A stretch of 48,422 bases of DNA from Marinobacter sp. GTDB lineage: Bacteria > Pseudomonadota > Gammaproteobacteria > Pseudomonadales > Oleiphilaceae. A program made the position numbers and the translations under genes. A model generated the notes under the pieces. It searched no databases, was not told the origin of the DNA, and saw only the letters and a list, made by a program, of their open reading frames with translations. This document shows, piece by piece, positions 8,934 to 19,152 of the stretch. Location of the stretch: contig NZ_JACUUB010000015.1 of NCBI RefSeq assembly GCF_014859525.1, forward strand, positions 1 to 48,422. Reading direction: 5' to 3'. How positions within the stretch are numbered: position 1 is the first letter of the stretch; the number at the start of each line of letters is the position of its first letter.

Positions 8934-9368
8934 ATGCGTCTGAACGAACTTGCTCCGGAACCTGGTTCACGTCCTGCTGCACGTCGCGTAGGTCGTGGTA
9001 TCGGTAGCGGTCTGGGTAAAACTGGTGGTCGCGGTCATAAAGGTCTGAAGGCTCGTTCTGGTGGCTCTGTTGCCCCCGGTTTCGAGGGTGGTCAGCAGCC
9101 TTTGGCCCGTCGTCTGCCGAAGTTTGGTTTCACCTCCCGCCAGCAGCGTTATGTTGCCGAAATTCGCCTGAATGAACTGGCGAAAGTAGATGGCGATGTG
9201 GTTGATCTGGCTGCACTGAAAAAGGCTGACATCATTCGCGAAGAAATTCGCGAAGCCAAGGTTATGTTGTCCGGCGAATTGGACCGTGCGGTAACCGTGA
9301 AAGGGCTACGTGTCACCAAAGGCGCACGCGAGGCAATTATTGCCGCGGGCGGGAAAGTCGAAGACTAA
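8934..9368 (+). CDS. rplO: 50S ribosomal protein L15
   Basis: L15 is a late assembly protein with a long glycine/arginine-rich tail threading between rRNA helices. The ATG at 8934, one base after the rpmD stop and next to GAGGAG, gives 144 residues, the E. coli length, opening [20 protein letters not shown]. The tail [20 protein letters not shown] follows. secY begins 17 bases downstream, the usual spc order. Confidence 0.97.
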   Translation: MRLNELAPEPGSRPAARRVGRGIGSGLGKTGGRGHKGLKARSGGSVAPGFEGGQQPLARRLPKFGFTSRQQRYVAEIRLNELAKVDGDVVDLAALKKADIIREEIREAKVMLSGELDRAVTVKGLRVTKGAREAIIAAGGKVED

Positions 9369-9385
9369 GACGAGTCGAGGACTAA

Positions 9386-10708
9386 ATGGCCAAGACAGCA
9401 TCAATGCCTGCGGGCGCCGGAAAAGGATTTGCAGAGCTGCGTTCGCGCCTCTGGTTCGTATTTCTGGCGTTGCTGGTGTACCGAGTCGGTGCCCACATTC
9501 CCGTACCCGGCATCAACCCGGATCGTTTGGCGGCACTGTTTGATCAGAATCAGGGAACCATTCTGAGTCTGTTCAACATGTTTTCCGGTGGTGCGCTTGA
9601 GCGCATGAGTATCTTCGCACTCGGTATCATGCCGTATATTTCGGCTTCTATTATCATGCAGCTCATGACCGCGGTTAACCCGCATCTTGAGCAGCTGAAA
9701 AAGGAAGGTGAAGCTGGTCGTCGCAAGATTAGCCAGTACACGCGGTATGGTACGGTTGTCCTGGCCCTGGTTCAGGGCTTTGGTATTTCTGTGGGGCTGG
9801 CCTCTCAGGGTGTCACCTTCAACGATAGCTTCAGCTTCCACTTTGTGGCGGTTGTGTCCTTCGTTTGTGGTGCTGTCTTCATGATGTGGCTTGGTGAGCA
9901 GATCACTGAGCGTGGCGTCGGTAACGGTATATCCCTGCTGATTTTTGCAGGGATTGTGGCCGGATTGCCAGGTGCCATTGGTCAGACTCTGGAGCAGGCT
10001 CGTAGCGGTGAGATGAGCTTGCTGGTGGTGCTCGGTATTGGGGTTCTTGCGATTGCGGTCGTGGGCTTCGTGGTGTTCATGGAGCGTGGTCAGCGTCGCT
10101 TGACCATTAACTACGCCAAGCGTCAGCAAGGGCGTCAGGTGTTCGCTCAGCAGTCCAGCCATCTGCCGCTGAAGGTCAATATGGCAGGTGTGATACCGCC
10201 GATCTTTGCGTCGTCCATTCTGTTGTTCCCGGCTTCTTTGGGGCAGTGGTTTGGTCAGGGCGAGGGTATGGAATGGTTGAGTGACATCTCCCAGGCATTG
10301 GCTCCGAGTCAGCCGTTGTATATCATCCTGTTCGCAGCAGCAGTCGTTTTCTTCTGCTTCTTCTATACAGCGCTGATGTACAACCCGAAAGAAGTTGCGG
10401 ATAACCTCAAGCGTTCCGGTGCGTTTATTCCGGGCATTCGCCCTGGAGAGCAGACGGCCAAGTACATCGATGGTGTACTGACCCGCCTAACGTTATTCGG
10501 GGCTATGTATATTGCAGCGGTGTCTCTGTTCCCTCAGTTCCTGATGGTGGCAGGTAATGTGCCCTTCTATTTGGGTGGTACGTCACTGCTGATTGTTGTA
10601 GTCGTGGTGATGGATTTCATGGCCCAGGTTCAGTCGCACCTGATGTCACATCAGTATGAATCACTGATGAAGAAATCCAATCTCAAGGGCTATGGACGGA
10701 ACGGCTGA
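9386..10708 (+). CDS. secY: preprotein translocase channel subunit SecY
   Basis: SecY is the ten-helix inner-membrane channel that, with SecE, SecG and SecA, exports unfolded proteins and inserts membrane proteins. The 440-residue product opens with a cytoplasmic stretch, then helix 1 in [20 protein letters not shown]. The plug/helix-2 region [20 protein letters not shown] and the cytoplasmic loops with [20 protein letters not shown] and [20 protein letters not shown] sequences are present. The length matches the family (443 in E. coli). The gene will serve the pilus and receptor exports encoded further right. Confidence 0.98.
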   Translation: MAKTASMPAGAGKGFAELRSRLWFVFLALLVYRVGAHIPVPGINPDRLAALFDQNQGTILSLFNMFSGGALERMSIFALGIMPYISASIIMQLMTAVNPHLEQLKKEGEAGRRKISQYTRYGTVVLALVQGFGISVGLASQGVTFNDSFSFHFVAVVSFVCGAVFMMWLGEQITERGVGNGISLLIFAGIVAGLPGAIGQTLEQARSGEMSLLVVLGIGVLAIAVVGFVVFMERGQRRLTINYAKRQQGRQVFAQQSSHLPLKVNMAGVIPPIFASSILLFPASLGQWFGQGEGMEWLSDISQALAPSQPLYIILFAAAVVFFCFFYTALMYNPKEVADNLKRSGAFIPGIRPGEQTAKYIDGVLTRLTLFGAMYIAAVSLFPQFLMVAGNVPFYLGGTSLLIVVVVVMDFMAQVQSHLMSHQYESLMKKSNLKGYGRNG

Positions 10709-10741
10709 TTAAGCCGTTCCCCTTGAAAACTGGAGTCGACA

Positions 10742-10855
10742 ATGAAAGTACGCGCTTCGGTAAAGAAAATTTGCCGTAACTGCAAAGTAATTCGTCGCAA
10801 TGGCTCAGTAAGAGTTATTTGCACGGAGCCTCGTCACAAACAGCGTCAGGGCTGA
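10742..10855 (+). CDS. rpmJ: 50S ribosomal protein L36 (zinc form)
   Basis: L36 is the smallest ribosomal protein and stabilises 23S rRNA near the factor-binding site. The 37-residue product opens [20 protein letters not shown] and ends PRHKQRQG. Cys11, Cys14, Cys27 and His32 form the zinc site, so this is the C+ paralogue that is replaced by a zinc-free copy under zinc starvation in many bacteria. It sits 33 bases after secY with a CTGGAG ribosome-binding site. Confidence 0.95.
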   Translation: MKVRASVKKICRNCKVIRRNGSVRVICTEPRHKQRQG

Positions 10856-10895
10856 TATCCATACGGGATTCGGAACTGGCATTGTAGAGGGTACG

Positions 10896-10937
10896 AATAA
10901 TAGCGCTTGACCTCGGTTGGGGTCAGGCGCTATTATT
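10896..10937 (+). promoter_or_regulatory. 17-bp stem with embedded promoter before rpsM
   Basis: Positions 10896-10912 pair with 10921-10937 (one G-T wobble) around an 8-base loop. The same stretch contains TTGACC (10907-10912) and TATTAT (10931-10936) with an 18-base spacer, a fair sigma-70 promoter. The stem is followed by TTCGCGCCCTTTTAT, a weak U-tract. It could end part of the spc transcription and restart the alpha operon. A small CGCC/GGCG hairpin (10941-10958) and a CAAAGCTTTG palindrome (10973-10982) lie in the rpsM leader. Confidence 0.55.
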
Positions 10938-10999
10938 TCGCGCCCTTTTATAGTGGCGGAAAATTCACACAGCAAAGCTTTGAACGCGGAGTAATTTGG

Positions 11000-11356
11000 A
11001 TGGCACGTATAGCCGGTGTCAATATACCCGATCACAAACATGCTGTTATCTCGCTCACCTACATTTTTGGTGTTGGCAAGACAACAGCCCAGAAGCTTTG
11101 CGATGCAACCGGCGTTAAGCCGGACGTCAAGGTCAAAGACCTTAGCGACGAGCAACTTGAAGCACTTCGTTCAGAAGTGGGCAAGTTTACCGTTGAAGGC
11201 GATCTGCGTCGTGAAGTACAGATGAACATCAAGCGTTTGAAGGATCTCGGTTGCTTCCGTGGTCTGCGTCATCGTCACGGCCTTCCGGTCCGTGGCCAGC
11301 GCACCAAGACCAACGCCCGCACCCGTAAAGGTCCACGCAAACCTATTCGTAAGTAA
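11000..11356 (+). CDS. rpsM: 30S ribosomal protein S13
   Basis: S13 contacts P-site tRNA and forms head bridges with L5. The ATG at 11000, after CGGAG at 10986-10990, gives 118 residues, the E. coli length, opening [19 protein letters not shown]. The open frame runs upstream to 10907, but only through the hairpin region. The C-terminal basic tail [18 protein letters not shown] is typical. In E. coli S4 represses this operon through a pseudoknot at the S13 start; an equivalent was not resolved here. Confidence 0.97.
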   Translation: MARIAGVNIPDHKHAVISLTYIFGVGKTTAQKLCDATGVKPDVKVKDLSDEQLEALRSEVGKFTVEGDLRREVQMNIKRLKDLGCFRGLRHRHGLPVRGQRTKTNARTRKGPRKPIRK

Positions 11357-11369
11357 CAGGTAGGCAAAC

Positions 11370-11759
11370 ATGGCAAAGCCAGGTACACGTACCCGTAAAA
11401 AGGTGAAAAAGACGGTTGTTGATGGCGTCGCGCACATTCACGCGTCCTTCAACAACACCATCGTGACCATTTCGGACCGTCAGGGCAACGTCCTGTCCTG
11501 GGCCACCTCTGGTGGTTCCGGTTTCCGCGGCTCACGTAAGAGTACACCTTTTGCTGCGCAGGTAGCAGCTGAAAGAGCCGGTAATGCGGCTGCTGAATAC
11601 GGCCTTAAAAACCTGGACGTAGAGGTTAAGGGTCCTGGGCCCGGACGTGAATCTGCAGTTCGTGCGTTGAATTCGTGCGGCTACAAGATCACCAACATCA
11701 CTGATGTGACGCCGATTCCCCATAACGGCTGTCGTCCGCCCAAGAAGCGCCGCGTCTAA
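11370..11759 (+). CDS. rpsK: 30S ribosomal protein S11
   Basis: S11 lies on the platform of the small subunit next to the Shine-Dalgarno helix. The 129-residue product, the E. coli length, contains [19 protein letters not shown] near residues 23-41 and ends with the family signature [16 protein letters not shown]. It is second in the alpha operon, 13 bases after rpsM and 18 before rpsD. Confidence 0.98.
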   Translation: MAKPGTRTRKKVKKTVVDGVAHIHASFNNTIVTISDRQGNVLSWATSGGSGFRGSRKSTPFAAQVAAERAGNAAAEYGLKNLDVEVKGPGPGRESAVRALNSCGYKITNITDVTPIPHNGCRPPKKRRV

Positions 11760-11777
11760 CACAGGAGACAGTGAAAT

Positions 11778-12398
11778 ATGGCTCGTTATATAGGCCCGAA
11801 GTGCAAGCTGTCTCGTCGTGAAGGGACAGATCTTTTTCTGAAGAGCGGCGTTCGCGCGCTCGATACTAAGTGCAACATCGAGACACCGCCGGGTATGCAC
11901 GGCGCGCGTCGCGGTCGTCTGTCCGAGTACGGCGTTCAGCTTCGTGAAAAACAGAAAGTCCGTCGTATCTACGGCGTGCTTGAGAAGCAATTCCGCAGTT
12001 ATTACAAAGAGGCTGCCCGACTGAAGGGTGCGACTGGTGAAAACCTGCTGCAACTTCTGGAAGGTCGTCTGGATAACGTTGTGTATCGCATGGGCTTTGG
12101 TTCTACCCGTGCAGAGTCCCGTCAGCTCGTCTCTCACAAGGCGATCCTGGTTAACGATAAGCCGGTGAACATTCCGTCTTACCAGGTGAAGCCGGGTGAC
12201 GTTGTGAGTGTGCGTGAAAAAGCCAAAAACCAGTTGCGTGTTAAAGGCGCTCTGGATCTGGCGAGCAGTCGCGCGCCGGTAAGCTGGGTAGAGGTTGACG
12301 CCAACAAGATGGCCGGCGTTTACAAGTCAGTACCTGAGCGTATTGAACTGCCTGCCGACATCAACGAGAACCTCATCGTCGAGCTTTACTCCAAGTAA
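11778..12398 (+). CDS. rpsD: 30S ribosomal protein S4
   Basis: S4 is a primary 16S rRNA binder that nucleates small-subunit assembly and takes part in rRNA antitermination; in E. coli it represses the alpha operon. The 206-residue product opens [20 protein letters not shown] and carries an S4 RNA-binding domain around [20 protein letters not shown] (about residues 94-113). It matches the E. coli length and lacks the zinc cysteine cluster of some S4 forms. Confidence 0.98.
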   Translation: MARYIGPKCKLSRREGTDLFLKSGVRALDTKCNIETPPGMHGARRGRLSEYGVQLREKQKVRRIYGVLEKQFRSYYKEAARLKGATGENLLQLLEGRLDNVVYRMGFGSTRAESRQLVSHKAILVNDKPVNIPSYQVKPGDVVSVREKAKNQLRVKGALDLASSRAPVSWVEVDANKMAGVYKSVPERIELPADINENLIVELYSK

Positions 12399-12433
12399 AG
12401 CCCAGTTAGCAACGATAGTAGATAGGGGCGTCT

Positions 12434-13438
12434 ATGCAGCGTTCAGTACATGAGTTATTGACACCTCGTACCATTGACGTGAAGGAATCTGGTGCTACGC
12501 GTGCCAAGGTGACGCTGGAACCGCTTGAGCGCGGTTTTGGTCACACCCTGGGCAGCGCACTGCGTCGAATTCTCTTGTCTTCGATGCCGGGCTGCGCCGT
12601 TACTGAAGCACAGATCGACGGTGTCCTGCACGAGTACAGCGCCATTGAGGGTGTCCAGGAAGACGTTATCGAGATTCTGTTGAATCTCAAAGGCGTCGCC
12701 GTGAAGATGAACAGCCGTGACGATGCTGAGTTAACTCTCAGCAAGAAAGGCCCAGGGTTGGTGACTGCCGGCGATATCAAGCTGGACCACGATGTGGAAA
12801 TTGCCAATCCTGAGCACGTTATCTGTCACCTGAGCGAAAATGGCGAAGTGAACATGCGTCTGCGTGTTGCCCGTGGTCGCGGCTATGAGCCGGCAGATCA
12901 GCGTGGTCTTGACGAAGACGAGACTCGTGCCATCGGACGTTTGCAGCTCGACGCTACGTTCAGCCCGGTTCGCCGAGTGGCTTATGCCGTCGAAAGCGCG
13001 CGGATTGAGCAGCGTACAGATCTGGACAAGCTGGTTATTGATCTGGAGACCAATGGCACGATCGATCCCGAAGAAGCGATTCGCCGGGCCGCGACCATCC
13101 TCCAGCAGCAATTGGCGGTGTTCGTCGATTTTGATCATGAGAAAGAGCCTGAGCGGGTAGAAGAAGAGGAAGAAATTGATCCGATTCTGCTGCGCCCGGT
13201 TGATGATCTTGAATTGACTGTTCGTTCGGCTAACTGCTTGAAGGCAGAAAACATTTACTATATCGGCGATCTAATTCAGCGCACGGAAGTGGAGCTGCTG
13301 AAGACGCCTAACCTTGGCAAAAAGTCGCTGACTGAGATCAAGGACGTTTTGGCGTCTCGTGGTTTGTCTCTGGGAATGCGTCTTGATAACTGGCCGCCGG
13401 CAAGCCTTCGTGGCGATGACCGGGTTCTGGGCGGTTAA
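12434..13438 (+). CDS. rpoA: RNA polymerase subunit alpha
   Basis: The alpha dimer is the scaffold for beta and beta' assembly, and its C-terminal domain binds UP elements and activators. The 334-residue product has the N-terminal domain with [20 protein letters not shown] (about residues 28-47). An acidic linker (EEEEEIDP) leads to the C-terminal domain with [20 protein letters not shown], holding the DNA-contacting arginine equivalent to Arg265, and [16 protein letters not shown]. It ends [16 protein letters not shown]. The position between rpsD and rplQ is standard. Confidence 0.98.
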   Translation: MQRSVHELLTPRTIDVKESGATRAKVTLEPLERGFGHTLGSALRRILLSSMPGCAVTEAQIDGVLHEYSAIEGVQEDVIEILLNLKGVAVKMNSRDDAELTLSKKGPGLVTAGDIKLDHDVEIANPEHVICHLSENGEVNMRLRVARGRGYEPADQRGLDEDETRAIGRLQLDATFSPVRRVAYAVESARIEQRTDLDKLVIDLETNGTIDPEEAIRRAATILQQQLAVFVDFDHEKEPERVEEEEEIDPILLRPVDDLELTVRSANCLKAENIYYIGDLIQRTEVELLKTPNLGKKSLTEIKDVLASRGLSLGMRLDNWPPASLRGDDRVLGG

Positions 13439-13471
13439 TCGCCGATTAGTTTAAGGTAAGGAATCAGAGCA

Positions 13472-13870
13472 ATGCGTCATCGTAAGAGTGGTCGTAAGTT
13501 CAACAGGACCAGTGCGCATCGCAAGGCCATGTTCCGTAACATGGCGGCGTCACTGGTTGAGCACGAGCTGATTAAAACGACGCTCCCGAAAGCGAAAGAA
13601 TTGCGTCGGGTAGCAGAGCCGTTGATCACGCTCGCAAAGAATGATTCGGTAGCAAATCGTCGTCTGGCGTTCGCACGCCTGCGCAACGATGCTGTGGTTG
13701 CCAAGCTCTTTAATGAGATTGGTCCTCGCTACAGCGAGCGCCCGGGTGGATACCTTCGTGTCCTTAAGTGTGGTTTCCGTGCTGGTGACAATGCCCCTAT
13801 GGCATTTGTAGAGCTGGTCGGTCGCCCTCTGGATATCGAAGCGGAAGAAGTGGACGATAACGAAGAGTAA
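13472..13870 (+). CDS. rplQ: 50S ribosomal protein L17
   Basis: L17 sits at the bottom of the large subunit near the tunnel exit. The 132-residue product opens [20 protein letters not shown] and contains [20 protein letters not shown]. An acidic C-terminal extension ([10 protein letters not shown]) makes it slightly longer than the E. coli protein (127). It is the last gene of the ribosomal cluster and is followed by a bidirectional terminator. Confidence 0.97.
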   Translation: MRHRKSGRKFNRTSAHRKAMFRNMAASLVEHELIKTTLPKAKELRRVAEPLITLAKNDSVANRRLAFARLRNDAVVAKLFNEIGPRYSERPGGYLRVLKCGFRAGDNAPMAFVELVGRPLDIEAEEVDDNEE

Positions 13871-13889
13871 AATCTTCGGGTTCGCCCAT

Positions 13890-13925
13890 AAAAAAACCGG
13901 GTTCCGAAAGGTCCCCGGTTTTTTT
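13890..13925. terminator. bidirectional rho-independent terminator
   Basis: A stem of seven A plus CCGG (13890-13900) pairs with CCGG plus seven T (13915-13925). Because both arms end in A/T runs, it can stop transcription from rplQ (plus) and from uvrA (minus), which converge here. Confidence 0.9.
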
Positions 13926-13953
13926 GTGTCTGGCGTTTATACCAGGCTGATGT

Positions 13954-16785
13954 TTATGCGTCTTTCTTACCTAACATGGGTTTCAGATATCTCCCTGTGT
14001 GCGAAAGTGCGTTATTTGCGACGTCTTCCGGAGTGCCCTCTGCAATGATCTGGCCGCCGCCAGAGCCGCCTTCCGGGCCAAGATCGACGATCCAGTCGGC
14101 GGTTTTGATAACGTCCAGGTTATGCTCGATCACAACAATGGTATTGCCGTGATCGCGCAGTCGTTGCAATACGTTCAGTAATTGCTGGATGTCGTAGAAG
14201 TGCAGCCCGGTTGTTGGTTCGTCCAGGATGTATAGTGTCTTTCCGGTATCGCGTTTGGACAGTTCCTTTGCCAGTTTGACTCGCTGAGCCTCGCCGCCGG
14301 AGAGAGTGACCGCACTTTGGCCCAGGCGGATGTAAGACAAGCCAACGTCGATCAGGGTTTGGAGTTTGCGTGCCAGGAACGGCACCGCATCAAAAAACTC
14401 GCGGCCTTCTTCGACCGTCATGTCGAGCACTTCGTGAATGTTCTTGCCCTTGTAGCGGACTTCCAGTGTTTCCCTGTTGTAGCGCTTGCCCTTGCAGATA
14501 TCGCAGGGCACATAAACGTCGGGCAGGAAGTGCATTTCAACTTTTATGACGCCATCGCCTTGGCACGCTTCACAGCGACCGCCTTTTACGTTGAACGAGA
14601 AACGACCGGGCTTATAGCCTCTTGAGCGCGCTTCCTGAGTGCCGGCAAACAGTTCGCGGATCGGCGTGAACAAACCGGTGTAGGTGGCCGGATTGGATCT
14701 CGGCGTACGACCGATGGGGCTTTGGTCGATGTCGATCACCTTGTCCAGTTGGTCCAGGCCTTTGAGGCTATGATATGGGGCATGGGCCAGGGTCGAGGCT
14801 TTGTTCAACTTGGTAGCAGCAACCGGGTAAAGGGTGGCGTTTATCAGTGTCGACTTACCCGACCCGGATACGCCGGTGACGCAGGTCATGACGCCAAGTG
14901 GCAGGGTCAGGGTGACATCCTGAAGGTTGTTGCCGTTGGCGCCGGTGAGTACCAGTGATTTACCGTTGCCTTTGTTACGGGTTGCAGGGATGGCAATTTC
15001 TTTGTCGCCACAAAGGTACTGGCCGGTCAGAGAGTCTTTATTGGCAATGATGTCAGCTGGTGTGCCTCTGGCGACGATTTCGCCGCCGTGCACGCCGGCA
15101 CCGGGGCCGATATCGATCACGTAATCTGCGGCCCGTATGGCGTCCTCGTCGTGTTCAACCACAATGACGGTGTTGCCCAGATCCCGGAGGTGGGTGAGGG
15201 TGGTGAGCAGCCGGTCGTTGTCCCGTTGGTGCAAACCAATGGAGGGTTCGTCCAGGATATACATAACGCCGACCAGGCCTGCACCGATCTGGCTGGCCAG
15301 GCGAATGCGCTGGGCTTCGCCGCCCGACAGTGTGTCTGCACTGCGCTCCAGGGTGAGGTACTCAAGCCCGACATTCACCAAAAATTGCAGGCGTTCACGC
15401 ACTTCCTTAAGAATCTTCTCGGCAATTTCGCCTTTGCGACCAGGCAGCGCCAACTCGCTGAAGTAGCGATGGGCATCCCCTACGGGAAGATGGGTGATAT
15501 TTGAGATGTTACGTTCTTCGATGAAGACGTTGCGGGCGCTCTGGCGCAGACGTGAGCCGTTGCAGTCTTTACAGGGTTGCGTGCTCAGGTTGCGAGCCAG
15601 TTCTTCGCGCATGCTTTGGGAGTCGGTTTCCCGATAGCGGCGCTCAAGATTGGGCAGAATACCTTCAAACGGGTGCGCCTTCTCCATAATCTGGCCGCGG
15701 GAATTGACGTAGCGGAAAGGAATGTCTTCACCCCCTGAGCCGTTCAGCAAAATGGACTGGAACGCTTTTGGCAGGTCTTCCCAGGGAGTCTCAAGGTCAA
15801 TGCCATAGTGATCGGCAACGCTCGAAAGCATCTGGAAGTAATACACTGCCCGCCGGTCCCAGCCCTTGATCGCACCAGAGGCCAGGGTTGCTTCCGGGTT
15901 CTGGATCATTTTCTCCTGGTCAAAAAACTGTTTTACGCCAAGACCGTCACAGGTTGGGCAGGCGCCGGCGGGATTGTTGAAGGAGAACAGTTTGGGCTCA
16001 AGCTCGCTGAGCGCGTAACCGCACTGGGTGCAGGCGTAACGGGCAGAGAACGTATGCTGCTCGCCAGTGCCGGACATTGGGGCTACGAGTGCGATACCGT
16101 CGGCCAGTTCAAGTGCCGTTTCAAAACTTTCTGCCAGGCGCTGTTCCAGGCCAGCTTTGACTTTGAAACGGTCGACCACAACATCAATCTGGTGTTTGCG
16201 TTTTTTATCCAGTGGCGGCACGTCGTCAATGTCATAGACGGTGCCGTCCACCCGTAGCCGGATGAAGCCCTGGCTGCGCATGGTGTCAATCACCTGAAGG
16301 TGCTCACCTTTGCGGTCCCGAATGATCGGCGCCAGGATCATCAGTTTGCTGTCTTCGGGCATTGCCAGAACCAGGTCGACCATCTGGCTGACGGTCTGGG
16401 CTTCCAGGGGTTGGCCGTGATCCGGGCAGCGAGGCTCGCCGGCGCGGGCGAACAGAAGTCGCAGATAGTCGTAAATCTCGGTGATGGTTCCGACGGTCGA
16501 GCGGGGATTGTGCGAGGTTGACTTTTGCTCGATGGAAATGGCCGGGGACAAGCCTTCAATGTGATCGACGTCGGGCTTTTCCATCATCGACAGGAATTGC
16601 CGGGCGTACGTGGACAAAGATTCGACATAGCGCCGCTGGCCTTCGGCATAAAGTGTATCGAAAGCCAGCGAAGACTTTCCTGAACCTGAGAGACCGGTAA
16701 TGACAATAAGCTTGTCTCTCGGGATATCCAGGTCAATGTTCTTCAGGTTGTGAGTGCGTGCGCCTTTGATCTGGATATGGTCCAT
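13954..16785 (-). CDS. uvrA: excinuclease ABC subunit UvrA
   Basis: UvrA is the damage-recognition ATPase of nucleotide excision repair; it loads UvrB at lesions. The 943-residue product (E. coli 940) has two ABC modules: Walker [10 protein letters not shown] near residues 31-39 and GVSGSGKST near 640, each with a signature LSGGEAQR. Two zinc modules are visible: [13 protein letters not shown]...CPTCDGLG and [10 protein letters not shown]...CDICKGKRY. The ATG follows GAGGTGTT. A minus-strand TATACT lies 25 bases upstream as a possible -10. It is convergent with rplQ and divergent from the yajR-like gene. Confidence 0.98.
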   Translation of the reverse strand: MDHIQIKGARTHNLKNIDLDIPRDKLIVITGLSGSGKSSLAFDTLYAEGQRRYVESLSTYARQFLSMMEKPDVDHIEGLSPAISIEQKSTSHNPRSTVGTITEIYDYLRLLFARAGEPRCPDHGQPLEAQTVSQMVDLVLAMPEDSKLMILAPIIRDRKGEHLQVIDTMRSQGFIRLRVDGTVYDIDDVPPLDKKRKHQIDVVVDRFKVKAGLEQRLAESFETALELADGIALVAPMSGTGEQHTFSARYACTQCGYALSELEPKLFSFNNPAGACPTCDGLGVKQFFDQEKMIQNPEATLASGAIKGWDRRAVYYFQMLSSVADHYGIDLETPWEDLPKAFQSILLNGSGGEDIPFRYVNSRGQIMEKAHPFEGILPNLERRYRETDSQSMREELARNLSTQPCKDCNGSRLRQSARNVFIEERNISNITHLPVGDAHRYFSELALPGRKGEIAEKILKEVRERLQFLVNVGLEYLTLERSADTLSGGEAQRIRLASQIGAGLVGVMYILDEPSIGLHQRDNDRLLTTLTHLRDLGNTVIVVEHDEDAIRAADYVIDIGPGAGVHGGEIVARGTPADIIANKDSLTGQYLCGDKEIAIPATRNKGNGKSLVLTGANGNNLQDVTLTLPLGVMTCVTGVSGSGKSTLINATLYPVAATKLNKASTLAHAPYHSLKGLDQLDKVIDIDQSPIGRTPRSNPATYTGLFTPIRELFAGTQEARSRGYKPGRFSFNVKGGRCEACQGDGVIKVEMHFLPDVYVPCDICKGKRYNRETLEVRYKGKNIHEVLDMTVEEGREFFDAVPFLARKLQTLIDVGLSYIRLGQSAVTLSGGEAQRVKLAKELSKRDTGKTLYILDEPTTGLHFYDIQQLLNVLQRLRDHGNTIVVIEHNLDVIKTADWIVDLGPEGGSGGGQIIAEGTPEDVANNALSHTGRYLKPMLGKKDA

Positions 16786-16898
16786 AACACCTCGCTTGGT
16801 AAAACCACCAGTATATCGTGTTCGGCCTCCCCCGGGGAAACCGCGGATGAATGCCTCGGGGTCTCGTGGTGGGAGTAGTCCCGTCGCCCGAGTGCATC

Positions 16899-16907
16899 TG
16901 GTACAAT
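16899..16907 (+). promoter_or_regulatory. extended -10 promoter candidate for the MFS gene
   Basis: TGGTACAAT fits the TGn-TATAAT extended -10 pattern 59 bases before the MFS start codon. No good -35 is visible 17 bases upstream, which extended -10 promoters can lack. Confidence 0.4.
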
Positions 16908-16965
16908 GCGCCGCCAGCGGTCACCGGCCGTATACTCACACTTCTTCAATCCAGCATGAGTAAGC

Positions 16966-18336
16966 ATGAACGCGCTTGAAAAACGCTCTGTAACGGCTCT
17001 TGCCTCGGTATACGCCATGCGTATGCTGGGTTTGTTCATGGTTATGCCGGTATTTGTCCTGCTGGGCAGTGAGTTGCAAGGCGCGACACCTGCTCTGATT
17101 GGCCTGGCTATTGGCGCTTACGGCCTGAGTCAGGCCTTGCTTCAGATTCCTTTCGGTTTGTTGTCTGACCGTGTTGGCCGCAAGCGCATGATCTATATCG
17201 GGCTCGTGCTGTTTGCTGTCGGTAGTCTGCTCGCCGCTGCTACGGATTCGATATACGTTGTAATCGCCGGTCGGATTCTTCAGGGTGCTGGTGCCATCGC
17301 CAGTGTGCTGATGGCATTACTGAGTGACCTCACCCGCGAGGAAGAGCGCACCAAGGCCATGGCCATGGTGGGCATCACCATCGGTTTGTCTTTTTCGGTC
17401 TCGCTGGTGGCTGGGCCATTATTGGGTGCGGTGTGGGGGCTGTCTGGCATATTCTACGCGACTGCCATGTTGGCGGTTGTGGCGCTCGTTATCGTGGCAA
17501 AGGTGGTGCCGACGCCCCATGGGCATAAAGTCAGCGCAGATACGCACCCGGCGCGTGAGATGGTAGGGCGAGTGCTTAGTGATGGCCGGTTACTGCGCCT
17601 GGATTTCGGTATTTTTGTCCTGCATTTTGTTTTAACGGCGCTGTTTCTGGTGTTTCCTACCATGCTCCAGGATGATCTGGGGTTGCCCGGCCGTTCCCAT
17701 TGGTGGTTTTACCTCACGATCATGCTGACGTCGTTCTTTGCCATGGTGCCGTTTATCATCGTTGGTGAAAAAAAGCGTAAGATGAAACCGGTGTTTTGCG
17801 GTGCCGTTGCGTTGCTGGCGCTGGCAACCGCGGGGTTGACGGCCATCGGTCAAAGCCTTTGGGCCGCATGGGCTGTATTATTCTTCTTCTTTATGGCGTT
17901 CAATCTGCTGGAGGCGAGCCTGCCCTCTTTGATCAGCAAGGAGGCGCCGGCGGCCAGTAAGGGTACCGCCATGGGGGTCTATTCCACGTCGCAGTTTTTT
18001 GGTGCCTTTCTGGGTGGCGCCCTCGGTGGTTATTTGCTGCAGATCGTGGGCATCGACGGCGTTCTCTGGTTGATGGTCGGTGGCCTGGGGATTTGGTGGT
18101 TAGTGGCGTTGACCATGCCAACGCCGAGTTACACCGCCAGTTTTGTGGTGCAGTTAAAAGAAGGGGTGCCTTACGGCTTTGATGAAATCGATCAAGGTCT
18201 GCGCCGTTTACCGGGCGTTCAGGACGTGGTGGTTGTGGAAGAAGCAGGCACCGCGTACCTGAAAGTCGACAAGCAATACTTTCACGAAGATCAGCTTGCG
18301 CACTTTGAATTTGTGCGGCAGGGTAAGGGTTCTTAA
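16966..18336 (+). CDS. MFS transporter with C-terminal YAM-like domain (YajR type)
   Basis: This is a major facilitator efflux protein of the inner membrane. The 456-residue product has about 12 predicted helices. Motif [13 protein letters not shown], lies between helices 2 and 3 (about residues 64-75). After the last helix a soluble segment of about 70 residues begins near [19 protein letters not shown]. With its [16 protein letters not shown] strand pattern it looks like the ferredoxin-like YAM domain of E. coli YajR, which has a similar length (454). The substrate is unknown. It lies between uvrA and ssb, as in Pseudomonas, and the ssb start is 56 bases after its stop. Confidence 0.85.
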   Translation: MNALEKRSVTALASVYAMRMLGLFMVMPVFVLLGSELQGATPALIGLAIGAYGLSQALLQIPFGLLSDRVGRKRMIYIGLVLFAVGSLLAAATDSIYVVIAGRILQGAGAIASVLMALLSDLTREEERTKAMAMVGITIGLSFSVSLVAGPLLGAVWGLSGIFYATAMLAVVALVIVAKVVPTPHGHKVSADTHPAREMVGRVLSDGRLLRLDFGIFVLHFVLTALFLVFPTMLQDDLGLPGRSHWWFYLTIMLTSFFAMVPFIIVGEKKRKMKPVFCGAVALLALATAGLTAIGQSLWAAWAVLFFFFMAFNLLEASLPSLISKEAPAASKGTAMGVYSTSQFFGAFLGGALGGYLLQIVGIDGVLWLMVGGLGIWWLVALTMPTPSYTASFVVQLKEGVPYGFDEIDQGLRRLPGVQDVVVVEEAGTAYLKVDKQYFHEDQLAHFEFVRQGKGS

Positions 18337-18392
18337 ACACAGAATGCGTGCAAGGAAGGCACGTATTGAGCAAACACGATCAGGAGCAGAAG

Positions 18393-18941
18393 ATGGCACG
18401 AGGCATAAATAAGGTCATTCTTATCGGTAATCTGGGCCAGGATCCAGACACCCGTTATACCCCGAACGGCAACGCGGTTGTTAACCTCAACCTGGCTACC
18501 GATGAAAGTTACAAAGATCGCCAGACCGGGCAGATGGTGCCAAGAACGGAATGGCATCGGATTGTGCTCTTCGGCAAAGTGGCCGAAGTGGCCGGCCAGT
18601 ATCTGCGCAAAGGCTCCAAGGTGTATATCGAAGGTCGCCTGCAAACCCGCAAATGGCAGAATAAAGAAGGGCAGGATGTGTACACCACTGAGATTGTGGT
18701 CGACATCAATGGTCAGATGCAGATGCTGGATAGTCGTGGTGGCGAAGGTGGCATGAATCAGGGCGCGCCACAGGGGCGACCACAACAGCAAAACCAGCCT
18801 CAGGGTCAGTACAGCGCACCCGCCCAGCAGCAGAATAATCAGCCGGCTCAGTCGGGTGGTTACGGCCAGCAGGGGCAGCCGCAAAGTGGCAGCGGCATGC
18901 CTGAGCCGATTGACGATTTTGATGACGACATCCCGTTCTAG
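18393..18941 (+). CDS. ssb: single-stranded DNA-binding protein SSB
   Basis: SSB coats single-stranded DNA and recruits replication and repair proteins. The ATG at 18393 follows AGGAG and gives 182 residues opening [20 protein letters not shown]. The OB fold fills about residues 1-112. A glutamine/glycine-rich linker follows, and the acidic tip DDFDDDIPF is the partner-binding peptide. Upstream in-frame TTG and GTG codons would add non-conserved residues. It may be cotranscribed with the MFS gene and ends at a strong terminator. Confidence 0.97.
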   Translation: MARGINKVILIGNLGQDPDTRYTPNGNAVVNLNLATDESYKDRQTGQMVPRTEWHRIVLFGKVAEVAGQYLRKGSKVYIEGRLQTRKWQNKEGQDVYTTEIVVDINGQMQMLDSRGGEGGMNQGAPQGRPQQQNQPQGQYSAPAQQQNNQPAQSGGYGQQGQPQSGSGMPEPIDDFDDDIPF

Positions 18942-18960
18942 CGGATGTCTCGGTTGATGT

Positions 18961-18997
18961 AACAAAAAAGCCTGCGATTTCTGCAGGCTTTTTTGTT
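18961..18997 (+). terminator. rho-independent terminator after ssb
   Basis: A 15-bp perfect stem (18961-18975 with 18983-18997) closes a 7-base loop; the 3' arm includes six T. It isolates ssb from the msh locus. Confidence 0.93.
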
Positions 18998-19096
18998 ACC
19001 GACTTGCAAAATCTCGGTGAAATCAATCAAGAAAACGTAGAGTTACGTTCACTTTCTCAACTACTATGTAAGCTGCTGACAATTTGAACACCTTGC

Positions 19097-19131
19097 GCTC
19101 TTCAGTTGACGCTTCAACTGAGCACAAGAGC
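19097..19131 (+). promoter_or_regulatory. leader hairpin before mshI
   Basis: GCTCTT (19097-19102) pairs with AAGAGC (19126-19131), and CAGTTGA (19103-19109) pairs with TCAACTG (19114-19120), around the loop CGCT and a 5-base bulge on the 3' side. It ends four bases before the GGAG at 19135-19138 of the first msh gene. A TACTAT (19062-19067) upstream is a weak -10 candidate, which would place the hairpin in the mRNA leader. Confidence 0.5.
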
Positions 19132-19152
19132 CTTGGAGACACTTGGGAATTC

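Noticed and set aside
16796..16811. LexA-like box near the uvrA start (TTG-N10-CAG)
   Set aside because: Only the outer TTG/CAG spacing resembles CTG-N10-CAG; the inner bases do not match the gammaproteobacterial CTGTATATATATACAG pattern. SOS control of uvrA is plausible but not shown here.
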